The translations under genes and the position numbers were made by a program. DNA of 64,000 nt from JADJSS01 sp964490845 (GTDB taxonomy: Bacteria > Bacteroidota > Bacteroidia > Chitinophagales > JADIYW01): NCBI GenBank assembly GCA_964490845.1, contig CAZBED010000007.1, positions 62,001-126,000 of the forward strand, in the 5' to 3' direction. Shown here in pieces: positions 1-8,979 of the stretch; within the stretch, counting starts at the first letter, position 1, and each line of letters begins with the position of its first letter. A model generated the notes under the pieces. The model saw only the letters and a list, made by a program, of their open reading frames with translations. It was not told where the DNA came from and searched no databases.

Positions 1-2
1 TT

Positions 3-62
3 TATTCATTGGATGATATACTTCCGAGGTTTGCCAAAAACAGCCTGATTATTCCCGTATAA
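3..62 (+). CDS. Possible C-terminal end of a gene cut by the window start
   Basis: One plus-strand frame is open from the window edge to a TAA at 60-62 and encodes SLDDILPRFAKNSLIIPV at its end. The other two plus frames close within the first 50 bases. Codon use resembles the neighbouring genes. Twenty codons are too few to name a family, and it could be chance. The 124 bases between this stop and porX are AT-rich and hold nothing else I recognise. Confidence 0.3.
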   Translation, partial: YSLDDILPRFAKNSLIIPV

Positions 63-186
63 TGTAGTTTATTAGCATTATTTAATAAAATAAAATTATG
101 TATTTTGCGAATAAAGCTATAACATTATACAGCACAAAAATAGCAAAGTCTAATCACTTATAACAATTAACTTTTAACTTACCTCC

Positions 187-1743
187 ATGAGCGATATAAA
201 AATACTATGGGCAGACGATGAAATAGACTTATTAAAACCGCAAATACTTTTTCTGGAGCAAAAAGGCTATACCGTTGATCCTGTCAGCAACGGTCACGAC
301 GCACTGGACAAATGCAAAACCGAGCACTTCGATTTAATTTTTCTGGACGAACACATGCCGGGCATTTCCGGGCTTGAAACGCTGGCAAGAATCAAGGCCA
401 TCAACAACGATATTCCTATCGTGATGATTACGAAAAATGAAGAGGAAAACATCATGGAAGAAGCCATTGGCTCCCAGATTGCCGACTATTTAATCAAACC
501 GGTTCGGCCGAATCAGATTTTATTATCCATCAAAAAAATAACAGAAAATAAAAAACTGGTTTCTGAAAAGACCACTACTTCTTACCGTCAGGAGTTCCAG
601 AATATTATGACGGAAGTAAATAATGTAAACGACCATAAAGAGTGGGCGGAGTTGTACAAAAAACTTATTTACTGGGAACTGGAACTGGACAAAGCCAATA
701 ATCCGGATATGAAGGATATTCTGGACATGCAGAAGAGTGAGGCTAACAAAGAATTTTTCAAGTTTATATCTAAAAATTATTTAAAATGGCTGAAGGAAGC
801 CGGTAAAGACACTACGCCTACTTTATCGCATACCCTCTTCATGGACAAGATTATTCCCTCCATTGAGAATGATATACCCACTTTCTTTTTGCTGATTGAC
901 AATCTCCGTTACGATCATTACAGGATGATAGAAACACTGATAAAGGAAGATTTCAGAAAAGTTAGCGAAGATTATTTTTACAGCATCCTTCCTACCACTA
1001 CACAGTATTCGCGAAACGCTATTTTTTCAGGACTGATGCCGCTGGAAATCGACAAAAAATATCCGGAAAAATGGTTTTATGACGATGAGAATGCCGGTAA
1101 AAACCTGCATGAAGAATTTTTCCTGAACGAACAATTCAAGCGATTCGGCATTAATCTCAAAACAAGCTATACTAAAATCACCAATCACCAGTCCGGAAAG
1201 ACGCTGGAAGACAATATTCTGAATCTGCTCAACAATGCTTTTAATGTGATTGTCTACAATTTTGTGGATATGCTTTCGCATGCCCGGACGGAAATGGAAG
1301 TACTGAAAGAATTAGCCAGCGACGAGGCGGCATACCGCTCCCTCACGATGTCGTGGTTTGACCACTCTCCTTTGTTAAATGCGCTTCAGAAATTAAAAGA
1401 CAAAAAAGTTCGCATCATCATCACATCCGACCATGGTACCATACGCGTACAGAATCCGTCTAAAATTATTGGCGACAAAGCAACCACGACAAATCTTCGG
1501 TACAAAACCGGCAAGAACCTGAACTATATTGAAAAAGAAGTCTTTGCCGTTAAAAATCCGGAAGAAGCCTTCTTGCCAAAGTCCAATCTGAGTTCATCCT
1601 ATGTTTTCGCGAAAGAAGATTACTATTTCTGTTACCCCAACAATTATAACCATTTTGTCAATTATTACAGGAATACCTTCCAGCATGGCGGTGTATCCAT
1701 CGAAGAAATGATTGTTCCGGTCGCCGTTTTTGAAAGCAAGTAG
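187..1743 (+). CDS. porX: PorX-type response regulator with PglZ (alkaline-phosphatase superfamily) output domain
   Basis: 518 aa. Residues 1-120 form a receiver domain with acidic pocket ADDE, phospho-acceptor Asp54 (FLDEHMPG), Thr82 and Lys104. There is no DNA-binding domain. The remainder is a PglZ domain of the alkaline phosphatase superfamily, with DNLRYDHYR, TTTQYSRNAIFSG, DMLSHA and TSDHGT as metal- and nucleophile-region motifs. This architecture is that of PorX, the partner of the sensor PorY in control of type IX secretion genes in Porphyromonas and Flavobacterium. The phosphodiesterase activity is known from the family and is not shown here. The gene ends 3 bases before tsaE, so the two are very likely co-transcribed. 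No porY is in the window. Confidence 0.9.
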   Translation: MSDIKILWADDEIDLLKPQILFLEQKGYTVDPVSNGHDALDKCKTEHFDLIFLDEHMPGISGLETLARIKAINNDIPIVMITKNEEENIMEEAIGSQIADYLIKPVRPNQILLSIKKITENKKLVSEKTTTSYRQEFQNIMTEVNNVNDHKEWAELYKKLIYWELELDKANNPDMKDILDMQKSEANKEFFKFISKNYLKWLKEAGKDTTPTLSHTLFMDKIIPSIENDIPTFFLLIDNLRYDHYRMIETLIKEDFRKVSEDYFYSILPTTTQYSRNAIFSGLMPLEIDKKYPEKWFYDDENAGKNLHEEFFLNEQFKRFGINLKTSYTKITNHQSGKTLEDNILNLLNNAFNVIVYNFVDMLSHARTEMEVLKELASDEAAYRSLTMSWFDHSPLLNALQKLKDKKVRIIITSDHGTIRVQNPSKIIGDKATTTNLRYKTGKNLNYIEKEVFAVKNPEEAFLPKSNLSSSYVFAKEDYYFCYPNNYNHFVNYYRNTFQHGGVSIEEMIVPVAVFESK

Positions 1744-1746
1744 TGT

Positions 1747-2175
1747 ATGATTTTTCCGATTAACCATCTGAATGACCTGGAACAAGTGGCGAAAGCCATC
1801 ATTCAACTGACAGCCACCAATTCCGTTTTTTGTTTCTACGGCAACCTCGGAGCCGGAAAGACAACACTCATAGCATCTGTCTGCCGCAAGCTGAAGGTGA
1901 CCGATTCCATCTCCTCACCAACTTATCCGATTATCAACGAATATTCTACTGCAGACGGCAAGATCATTTACCACATCGACCTGTATCGGTTGAAATCCGT
2001 GGAAGAAGCTCTCAACATAGGCATAGAAGAATATCTCTATTCCGGCAATTCCTGTTTTATTGAATGGCCGGACAACTTTGAATCCATCCTTCCGGAGAAA
2101 CACATTAAGATTTTTATTCGTAAATTAGAGGAGGATATCAGGACTATCGAAATAATCAGTAACAGTCGGCAGTGA
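1747..2175 (+). CDS. tsaE: tRNA threonylcarbamoyladenosine biosynthesis ATPase TsaE
   Basis: 142 aa, the usual TsaE length. The P-loop GNLGAGKTT lies near residue 34, and SSPTYPIINEY and IDLYRL follow at the positions expected for the switch and Walker B-like regions. TsaE works with TsaB and TsaD to transfer threonylcarbamoyl to A37 of ANN-decoding tRNAs in the cytoplasm. The ATG lies 3 bases after the porX stop, so it is translated from the porX transcript. A regulator of secretion next to this housekeeping gene is a recurrent Bacteroidota arrangement as far as I recall. Confidence 0.92.
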   Translation: MIFPINHLNDLEQVAKAIIQLTATNSVFCFYGNLGAGKTTLIASVCRKLKVTDSISSPTYPIINEYSTADGKIIYHIDLYRLKSVEEALNIGIEEYLYSGNSCFIEWPDNFESILPEKHIKIFIRKLEEDIRTIEIISNSRQ

Positions 2176-2216
2176 AATGAAAAATTGCTAATTATTAATT
2201 TACCAATTTAAAAACC

Positions 2217-3428
2217 ATGGAATCCATCCTGAGCAAAATAAAATCGGAATATGCGTTATATCCCAAAGAGGTTTTAGCCGAAGTGGAAACACATAAGAAA
2301 TCGTTGTTTATCGGCATTCCCAAAGAAACCGACTATCAGGAGAAACGGATTCCGCTGACACCCAATTCCGTGGCGGCACTGGTGAATTACGGTTTCAAGA
2401 TTGCGATTGAAAAAGATGCCGGAGAGAATGCCAATTTCAGCAACGAGGAATATGTACAGGCCGGCGCAGATGTGGTGTACACCAAGGAAGATGTTTTTAA
2501 GGCTGACACTATCCTGAAATCTGGGCCGGTCAACCCTAATGAAATAACCTTACTTCATTCCCACCAGACGATACTCTCCCCGATTCTGTTGCCGAACCAG
2601 ACCAAGCATATGATAAAGAGCATGATGGAAAAACGCATCACTGCCATCGCTTTTGAATATGTGAAAGGTGACTACAACACCTATCCTTTTATGCGGAGCA
2701 TGAGTGAAATTGCCGGAAACTATGCCATCATGACCGCTGCCCGTTATCTGAGCAATGAATACGGCAAAGGCATCCTGTTAGGCGGCATCGCAGGGCAACC
2801 ACCGGCAAAAGTGATGATACTCGGAGCAGGAACGGTAGGTGAAGCGGCGGCAAGGGCTGCGCTGTCACTGGGCGCTTCGGTGCAGGTGTTTGATGACAAT
2901 GTCTACCGTTTATCGAGGTTACAGGCAGACCTGAACAACAAGATTTATACTTCCGTTATGGATCCTATCAACGTGCTGAAAAATATTTCCCGGGCGCATG
3001 TGGTAATTGGCGCACTGAAACCGAAAAATGGCAAGACGCCTCGTGTAGTGACAGAGGATATGGTACGTTCCATGAAGAAGGGGTCCGTAATCATTGACGT
3101 TTCCATCGATCACGGCGGCTGCTTTGAAACCTCTATGGTTACGAATCACAATGAACCGGTTTATACACGGCATGATGTCATTCACTACTGCGTCCCGAAC
3201 ATTGCCTCCAATGTTTCGAGAACGGCCAGCTATGCATTGAGCAATATATTATCACCGATCCTGAAACATGCCGCACAGGCTGGGGGGATAGAGCACTTAC
3301 TGAAATTTGATGCCGGACTAAGACACGGCGCTTACCTGTACAAAGGAGCCTTGACCAAAGAATTCATTGCACAAAAATTCGACCTCAAATTCACCGACCT
3401 GGAATTATTATTGAGTGCGGATTTCTAA
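2217..3428 (+). CDS. ald: Alanine dehydrogenase (AlaDH/PNT family)
   Basis: 403 aa. It catalyses NAD-dependent interconversion of L-alanine with pyruvate and ammonia. Visible signatures are KRIPLTP near residue 44, MSEIAGNYA near 160, the Rossmann glycine motif MILGAGTVGEAAA near 200, and HYCVPNIASNVSRTASYAL near 320, which matches the Ald C-terminal signature. It is about 30 residues longer than Bacillus-type enzymes because of an N-terminal extension before FIGIPKETD. No transmembrane segments follow, which argues against transhydrogenase. It lies 41 bases after tsaE in the same direction and may share its transcript. Confidence 0.9.
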   Translation: MESILSKIKSEYALYPKEVLAEVETHKKSLFIGIPKETDYQEKRIPLTPNSVAALVNYGFKIAIEKDAGENANFSNEEYVQAGADVVYTKEDVFKADTILKSGPVNPNEITLLHSHQTILSPILLPNQTKHMIKSMMEKRITAIAFEYVKGDYNTYPFMRSMSEIAGNYAIMTAARYLSNEYGKGILLGGIAGQPPAKVMILGAGTVGEAAARAALSLGASVQVFDDNVYRLSRLQADLNNKIYTSVMDPINVLKNISRAHVVIGALKPKNGKTPRVVTEDMVRSMKKGSVIIDVSIDHGGCFETSMVTNHNEPVYTRHDVIHYCVPNIASNVSRTASYALSNILSPILKHAAQAGGIEHLLKFDAGLRHGAYLYKGALTKEFIAQKFDLKFTDLELLLSADF

Positions 3429-3512
3429 TAATTTATCTTAAGTCAATTTAAATTATTCTCTATTTACCGCACTTTTTGGTATTTTCGGCTGCCGTTTAAA
3501 ACTTTCTAAAAA

Positions 3513-5528
3513 ATGCGATTTACTCTTCTGCTCGTTTCGACAATCATTTCATGGTCTTTCAATACTCATGCCACCGATACCCGAAAAGAAATACTGCGGG
3601 TACAACACATAACCGGAATACCTGCCAGCCTTGCTCCCAAACTGGCGGCTAAATGGAAGTATACTCCGAACGGTTCTTTGTTCAAAAATTTTACCGCGGC
3701 CAATAATGAACAGGCCTCCCTTAAGCGGGTAAAAGACACCACTTTGCTGAGTGCCTTATCACTAGCATCTTTCGAACAACTGACTTCGACGAATACGTCA
3801 GCTGTTAAAGGCCCTTCTCCCAAGAACGTTCAATATGAATTACTGTCTGCCGTCAATCGCAAGAGCCGTCCCGGCAAACAAGCCTTTTCTTCGATTGCAT
3901 TTATAGATCCGCAAACGGTCGTAACCATTCTTTTCACGCCAAAAGAAACCCGTTTGCTGCTGATTGACATCAGCAACGCTTCCATGCAGGTAACAGCATC
4001 CATCGCTGTTCCGGTAGCCAATCCCTTCAAAGGCAGCTCCACGCTGTTCGACAGCAAAGACTGGTTTTATATAAACAGAGCAGACAACAGCATCGTGTTG
4101 CCGGTAAATACTGGGAAAGCAACGGTTTGCAGGAACGGGCAACTGCACTGGAAAAATTGCTCAAAGACCACACCCGGTTTATGGGTCATTCATCCACAAA
4201 AGAATGCAGACAAACAATGGACCATACAGCCAACAGCGGTCGATGTATACCATTTCCAAAATCCGGAATTACATTATGCTCCCAAGATGCTTACAGCACA
4301 TCCCGACGATGCCGGCAATATCTGGATGAACTTTGACAAGGGCATTACAGGCTGCCTGCCAAAGACTACCTCCAAGACGAGTGATGCTGCTTACGAAGAA
4401 TACGTGGCATTGTACAATTTCAATCTGGATGCCGGCCGTTATGCCGAGATGCAGGCAAAATACAAACAGCTGATCTATCAGAAACTGAAGGGAATGACGG
4501 ATGAAGAAACCACCGACACGGCACGTTTGTACAAAAGCTATTACGAGCATCCCGAAGCTTACGGCCATCAATACCTGGAAAATGCCCGGTATACGTTATA
4601 CTCCAATCTGCTGAGAGAAAAGGAAGCTGCTTTGGATTCCAATAAGACGTATGAAAATCCGGATGCACTCTGGAAGTATGTCCGACTTGAACTGGATACC
4701 CCAACGGCAAAGAACAAGCGTAAACTTATCCGTTATTTTGACTTTAAAGTGCATCCTTTCCAGACCCTGCACAACAGTATTACCTCCGCAGATCACAACA
4801 GTGTTTTAGTGGTTACGAATGCCGGCCTGTACAAAGTACATTACAATGCCGCGACCGCATCGATTACAACAGACTGGTCTGCGGCATATGACAATAGTTT
4901 TCTGAAGCCATCGGGATCGGTGGCCGCTACCTCAGCTACTACACCGGCCTATAACTCCGAACGCCATGAAGTAGTATTCTGCGATAACTCGTTTCCGCAA
5001 GTCAACCTGCTTGTTTTAGATGCCGGCAAAGGAACGTTAAAGTACCGTTTCCGTTTGTTTGAACAGGCCTACGGCAGCGCCGTCAACAATGCAGTGACCT
5101 GCAACAACAACACCATCGTAGCCGGCAATACCTTTGGCCACCCGGCAAAACCGTTCGATGCTTCCGACGTATATCCTGCAAAGGGCATACAAAAATTCAC
5201 CTGTACGGCTACAGGTATCTGGCAAAAAGATCATGACTGGAGTCAATTACAGGAGGGCACCACAGCAGGGGCCGCAGCCATCAAACTCTCTGAGACCAAT
5301 TACAAGCTATACCTATATCATCCTGCGGAAAGCAATCAATGGCGGGTATCCGCAATACGCAACGATAAGGCAGACCGTTCTAATCCCATTCAGTTTTCAC
5401 TGATGCCTGACTTTAAGAATGCAGGCAACATCTCTATGCAGAACATAATCGGAAATTATACTTTCGGACCGCATCAGTCTTTGCTTATCGGAACTGCTTC
5501 TGGATTATTGCGGGTGGTCAGTGAATGA
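3513..5528 (+). CDS. Secreted protein of unknown function, propeller-like
   Basis: 671 aa with a cleavable signal peptide (hydrophobic LLLVSTIISW, then THA at about residue 20). I recognise no family. The body alternates short beta-like stretches such as VVTILFTPKETRLLLIDIS with polar loops, and a middle segment (about 320-400) is helical and rich in Tyr, Lys and Glu (NFNLDAGRYAEMQAKYKQ). The second half again looks like propeller blades (HNSVLVVTNAGLYKVH, SLLIGTASGLLRVV). It could be a periplasmic or surface beta-propeller. Its stop abuts the stop of the convergent gene at 5529 with no spacer. Confidence 0.7.
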   Translation: MRFTLLLVSTIISWSFNTHATDTRKEILRVQHITGIPASLAPKLAAKWKYTPNGSLFKNFTAANNEQASLKRVKDTTLLSALSLASFEQLTSTNTSAVKGPSPKNVQYELLSAVNRKSRPGKQAFSSIAFIDPQTVVTILFTPKETRLLLIDISNASMQVTASIAVPVANPFKGSSTLFDSKDWFYINRADNSIVLPVNTGKATVCRNGQLHWKNCSKTTPGLWVIHPQKNADKQWTIQPTAVDVYHFQNPELHYAPKMLTAHPDDAGNIWMNFDKGITGCLPKTTSKTSDAAYEEYVALYNFNLDAGRYAEMQAKYKQLIYQKLKGMTDEETTDTARLYKSYYEHPEAYGHQYLENARYTLYSNLLREKEAALDSNKTYENPDALWKYVRLELDTPTAKNKRKLIRYFDFKVHPFQTLHNSITSADHNSVLVVTNAGLYKVHYNAATASITTDWSAAYDNSFLKPSGSVAATSATTPAYNSERHEVVFCDNSFPQVNLLVLDAGKGTLKYRFRLFEQAYGSAVNNAVTCNNNTIVAGNTFGHPAKPFDASDVYPAKGIQKFTCTATGIWQKDHDWSQLQEGTTAGAAAIKLSETNYKLYLYHPAESNQWRVSAIRNDKADRSNPIQFSLMPDFKNAGNISMQNIIGNYTFGPHQSLLIGTASGLLRVVSE

Positions 5529-6359
5529 TTAGCGCGACTGTTTCTTCAAATCCCTGACCACGCTGTGCACCATATTTTCGGCACAAAAACCACCCAATGT
5601 AATGTATTTGTTTACGTAATTTTCTTTCATTCCCATTAACGCGAAAATCTGCCGGGCATTGTGCCCCTGATTGTAATACCGTTCCACTTCCCCGGCAAAA
5701 TCTTCGAAGAATTGCAATTTGTTTTTTAGGCGCTGCTTGCCGCCGTGCGTTTTTGGATTATGGGAACAAAACAAGGTATCAAAGTCGAGCGCGACCAGTT
5801 TCTTCAGGGATTCTATCTGAGTAAGCAGGCTTTCAAACGTGGCAAAATATTTAATTTTGTCCGCCACATACAAATCCCCGGAAAATAACCAGCCTTTATC
5901 CTGCTCATAATAACAATAATGGTCATTGCAATGGCCCGGCGTGTATATGGGCTTTAGGATATGATTTTCGGTCTTTACGACATCCGTTTCCAGTAAAGGT
6001 TTCAGATGCGCACTGGCCACACTGCCGCTCAACAATTTGGACAACGGGGAAATTTTCAGCCCTTTTTTCAAAATGCGGACTGCTTCCGGATGGGCGTAGG
6101 CGTCAATATCCAGTGTATTCATCAGCATGGCCACGTTGCCGCTGTGGTCTTCATGATGATGCGTTAATATGATTTTCGAGATGCCATGCTGACTAGCCAC
6201 CTTTAAGATGTTCTCTTTATTATGACTTTGAGCGGTATCTATCAGTACATCATCCACCACAAAGGCATATACTGTCTGCACATTGCTGCCCAGTCGATAC
6301 ACGCTGAAACGGTAATAATGCACACCGTCAAACTCATAATTAAACTTACGGACAGCCAT
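5529..6359 (-). CDS. Metallo-beta-lactamase-fold hydrolase
   Basis: 276 aa. The zinc signature HHHEDHSGN lies near residue 65, with further ligands in YTPGHCNDH and FSGDLYVADK and a late CSHNPKTHGG motif. This is a glyoxalase II/MBL-fold enzyme that probably cleaves a thioester or ester. The substrate is not evident. The C-terminal helical tail (about 220-276: VERYYNQGHNARQI) resembles the winged-helix-like tail of LACTB2-type MBL proteins. It runs convergently against the secreted-protein gene, with adjoining stop codons. Confidence 0.8.
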   Translation of the reverse strand: MAVRKFNYEFDGVHYYRFSVYRLGSNVQTVYAFVVDDVLIDTAQSHNKENILKVASQHGISKIILTHHHEDHSGNVAMLMNTLDIDAYAHPEAVRILKKGLKISPLSKLLSGSVASAHLKPLLETDVVKTENHILKPIYTPGHCNDHYCYYEQDKGWLFSGDLYVADKIKYFATFESLLTQIESLKKLVALDFDTLFCSHNPKTHGGKQRLKNKLQFFEDFAGEVERYYNQGHNARQIFALMGMKENYVNKYITLGGFCAENMVHSVVRDLKKQSR

Positions 6360-6455
6360 ACAACAAAAGTATTTTATACTTCGACTAAAATTACTTTACC
6401 AAAGCAAACTATTATCTCGTAAAACATTTTTATATTGTTAAATAAAACACAGCAG

Positions 6456-7328
6456 ATGAAGAAATATCTTATCGGAGGCGGCATATTATTGGCACTGATC
6501 ATCGGTATGACCGTTTTTATTACCAAATCTATGATTCAGATGCAGATTGATAAAGCGGTTCAGATTCATATAAAAGACAGGGTGCCATTGGAAGCGCAGA
6601 TAGACAGCACCATCTTAATAGCGCTGATGAACGACCTGCATACGCAGATAAAAGTGAACGATGAACTCAAAATCAGGCTCAATGAAACGTTTGACGTTCC
6701 GCTGAAAATGAACCTGATGGTTCCCTTGAATACGGAAGTATTCATGGACCAGATACTGGATCTAAAGTTTGACCTGCCGGTAGATATCAATCTGGATGAA
6801 ACGGAAATGCCGCTGAAAGACCTTGTCATCCCCTTTGAAAAGAAATTAAAAATCGATGACTCGCTGGCAGTAGATTTCTCCATTCCGCTAGACACCAAAA
6901 TAAGAACGAATTTTAAACACTTCTTCAATATTTCCCTGCCGGTGAAAGCGCAGATTCCTGTCAAGGTCAATATCCCGATCAACCAACCTTTGCAGGTGAA
7001 AGACACCCTTATACTGAGTATGCAGGATTACCATATTCCGTTAAAGACCATTATTCCGGTGGTGGCACATGTACCGATTAAACAAAAAGTGAAGATACAG
7101 GGCGAACTGATGGTTCCGGTTGATCAGAAAATATCCATCCCTTTATCGAAAGTCATCTCTACACCGGTATTGGAGCCGTTCACTGCCGATGTAAAAACCA
7201 CCAACGACATCATAACCAGTTTCAAATCGTCGCTGAAAGCCACTGCTGGTTTCAGCGCACCTCTAAGGGTGGTGCAGATGGATTCATTGCGGATAGAACC
7301 GAGTAAGGTCAAATTTAGTTTTAAGTAA
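6456..7328 (+). CDS. Membrane-anchored periplasmic protein with repetitive beta pattern
   Basis: 290 aa from the ATG at 6456; a TTG seven codons upstream is a less likely start. One N-terminal transmembrane helix (IGGGILLALIIGMTVFI) anchors a long extracytoplasmic region. That region is a run of short hydrophobic/proline units such as VPLKMNLMVPL, LPVDINL, MPLKDLVIPF, IPLDTKI, LPVKAQIPVKVNIPI and VPIKQKVKI, recurring about every 10-20 residues. This suggests an elongated beta structure, possibly a rod or lipid-contacting groove. I recognise no named family and see no catalytic motif. It stands alone between convergent genes. Confidence 0.65.
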   Translation: MKKYLIGGGILLALIIGMTVFITKSMIQMQIDKAVQIHIKDRVPLEAQIDSTILIALMNDLHTQIKVNDELKIRLNETFDVPLKMNLMVPLNTEVFMDQILDLKFDLPVDINLDETEMPLKDLVIPFEKKLKIDDSLAVDFSIPLDTKIRTNFKHFFNISLPVKAQIPVKVNIPINQPLQVKDTLILSMQDYHIPLKTIIPVVAHVPIKQKVKIQGELMVPVDQKISIPLSKVISTPVLEPFTADVKTTNDIITSFKSSLKATAGFSAPLRVVQMDSLRIEPSKVKFSFK

Positions 7329-7350
7329 CCCACCTCGAGGGTGGCGGGCA

Positions 7351-7695
7351 TTATTGGACCAGTTGCATTGTCTCATTTGCCATCCGGATATTATATTCAT
7401 CTGCCAGTTGTTTGTGGTTGATGATATCCAGAATGGTACCTATAAGACATAAACCGCCGGTAAAGAAATACAATATACCCATTCCTATCTGACCGACCAG
7501 GAAGCGCTGGATACCGGCAACACCTACTAACCCAATACACGAAATGAGCAGGACAAGGTCTGACTCTCTGCGCTTAGATCCATATACGGAGACAAAGTTT
7601 CTTAATTTTTCTTCGGACAGGCCGACAGTGATTTGATTCAGATGCGCCATCTCCACAGGAGTGACAGATTTAAAATGTATGAACGGATTTCCCAT
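7351..7695 (-). CDS. TM2-domain membrane protein
   Basis: 114 aa from the ATG at 7693-7695, which overlaps the end of the upstream gene. Two C-terminal transmembrane helices contain the TM2 signature (GVAGIQRFLVGQIGMGILYF, then GGLCLIGTILDII). The N-terminal part is soluble with SEEKLRNFVSVYG. TM2 proteins are small inner-membrane proteins of unknown function. Here the gene overlaps the DUF2752 gene by 26 bases, so the two are translationally coupled. A short inverted repeat (CCACC-N5-GGTGG, 7330-7344) lies just past the stop. Confidence 0.75.
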   Translation of the reverse strand: MGNPFIHFKSVTPVEMAHLNQITVGLSEEKLRNFVSVYGSKRRESDLVLLISCIGLVGVAGIQRFLVGQIGMGILYFFTGGLCLIGTILDIINHKQLADEYNIRMANETMQLVQ

Positions 7696-7984
7696 AGTGT
7701 AGTTTATTTGTGGTTTTAAATAGTATAAGTTGTAAGATTCTGTAAACAATCATCAGGAGCGCAAAAGTTCCCAACCAGTGGGTTTCAACCGATTTCACAA
7801 TATCTCCATGCAACAGAAAAGCAATGGAATGCCCGATGCCGCAACCCGGACACCAGGAAATCCCCAGGTGTTTGAAGAGACAAAACGAAAAATGAGCGTC
7901 AGCCGGATGAATCATCGCTAGATATATCAATGCTGTTATCCAAAAAAATAATTCGAAAGAAAAATATTTTTTTTCCATGTTCAT
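7670..7984 (-). CDS. DUF2752 family small membrane protein
   Basis: 104 aa with about three hydrophobic helices. The signature CLFKHLGISWCPGCGIGHSI is the Cys-containing core of the DUF2752 family, in which the CPxCG segment follows the first helix. The function is unknown; the conserved cysteines suggest metal or disulfide chemistry at the membrane face. Translation may start at the first ATG (7984) or two codons later (7978). It is the first gene of a two-gene operon with the TM2 protein. Confidence 0.75.
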   Translation of the reverse strand: MNMEKKYFSFELFFWITALIYLAMIHPADAHFSFCLFKHLGISWCPGCGIGHSIAFLLHGDIVKSVETHWLGTFALLMIVYRILQLILFKTTNKLHYGKSVHTF

Positions 7985-8049
7985 TTTTTATGTTACAACC
8001 TTGCAGGTTAGCTTGGCTAAAGCAATGCCAACCCGCGAGGTTGAGGAGT

Positions 8050-8868
8050 TCAGACAAAGAAATCGGGAGTCAGCGGCGCACCCTGTTTTACGGCATAGGG
8101 CTCCAAATCTGTAATCCCTTCGCTGAACAAAACTTCATCGTCCATAAAAAAGTTCCCGGTCGTTGTCTTGGCATCTCTTCTTAAAATGGCATGAGCCGCA
8201 TCTGCCATGATATCGGGTTTGCGGGAAGAATTGGCAACGGATTCACCACCCAGCAGATTCAACACGGCAGCAGTCGCAATAGTGGTGCGTGGCCACAACG
8301 CATTCACTCCTATTTTCCCCCGGTATTCACCACCCAGCCCCAAAACGACTAAGCTCATACCGAACTTGGCAATCGAATAACCCGTATGTCCAGCAAACCA
8401 TCGCTCCGTAATGGATGTCAAAGGCGGCGACAGCATGAGAATATGCGGGTTTTCTGCTTTCAGCAAATATGGTATGCACATCTTAGAACATAAGAACGTA
8501 CCGCGTGTATTGATATCCTGCATCAGGTCGTAACGCTTCATATCCAGTTGGGCTATGGGAGACAAGTTAATGGCAGAAGCATTATTGATTAAGATATCGA
8601 TACCTCCAAACGTATCCACCGTTTGCTTTATGGCAGCGGCCACTTCCTCATCGTTGCGGATATCGCATTTAATGCCGAGCCCATTGCCACCTGCATTCGT
8701 CATGTCTTCGGCAGCTGTATAAATCGTACCGCCCAGTTTCGGATTTTCTTCGGTACTTTTTGCCGCGATGACAATATTCGCACCTTCTTTCGCCAGGCGC
8801 ATTCCTATTGCATGTCCAATACCTCGTGTGGCACCGGAAATGAAGACTGTTTTGTTTTTGAATGACAT
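8050..8868 (-). CDS. Short-chain dehydrogenase, HSDL2-like
   Basis: 272 aa. It has the classical SDR fold with the glycine motif SGATRGIGHAIG at residue 11, NNAS near 104 and the catalytic YSIAK. The insert listing NPKLGGTIYTAAEDM and the LWPRTTIATAA segment are typical of hydroxysteroid-dehydrogenase-like protein 2, a peroxisomal or mitochondrial SDR linked to lipid metabolism in eukaryotes. The bacterial substrate is unknown. The residue preceding the catalytic Tyr region reads SPPLTS, so the usual catalytic Ser may be supplied by this loop. It is divergent from the DUF2236 gene and near beta-oxidation genes, which suggests an acyl or lipid substrate. Confidence 0.85.
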   Translation of the reverse strand: MSFKNKTVFISGATRGIGHAIGMRLAKEGANIVIAAKSTEENPKLGGTIYTAAEDMTNAGGNGLGIKCDIRNDEEVAAAIKQTVDTFGGIDILINNASAINLSPIAQLDMKRYDLMQDINTRGTFLCSKMCIPYLLKAENPHILMLSPPLTSITERWFAGHTGYSIAKFGMSLVVLGLGGEYRGKIGVNALWPRTTIATAAVLNLLGGESVANSSRKPDIMADAAHAILRRDAKTTTGNFFMDDEVLFSEGITDLEPYAVKQGAPLTPDFFV

Positions 8869-8909
8869 AAATTAGATTTGAGAATTTAAAATCTGAGATT
8901 TTTAATATG

Positions 8910-8937
8910 GTAAACTACTTGTTTACAAATGTAAATA
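8910..8937. promoter_or_regulatory. Operator-like cluster of inverted half-sites
   Basis: GTAAAC-N5-GTTTAC (8910-8926) is a perfect inverted repeat. GTTTAC is followed four bases later by GTAAAT, giving a second, overlapping dyad. It lies in the 111-base space between the divergent SDR and DUF2236 genes, so it could be an operator controlling both. The spacing and symmetry suit a TetR- or GntR-type regulator. No such regulator is encoded in the window. Confidence 0.35.
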
Positions 8938-8979
8938 TTTAATTGATTTAAAAAACGTATTTTGTCTGAAACAATTCAG

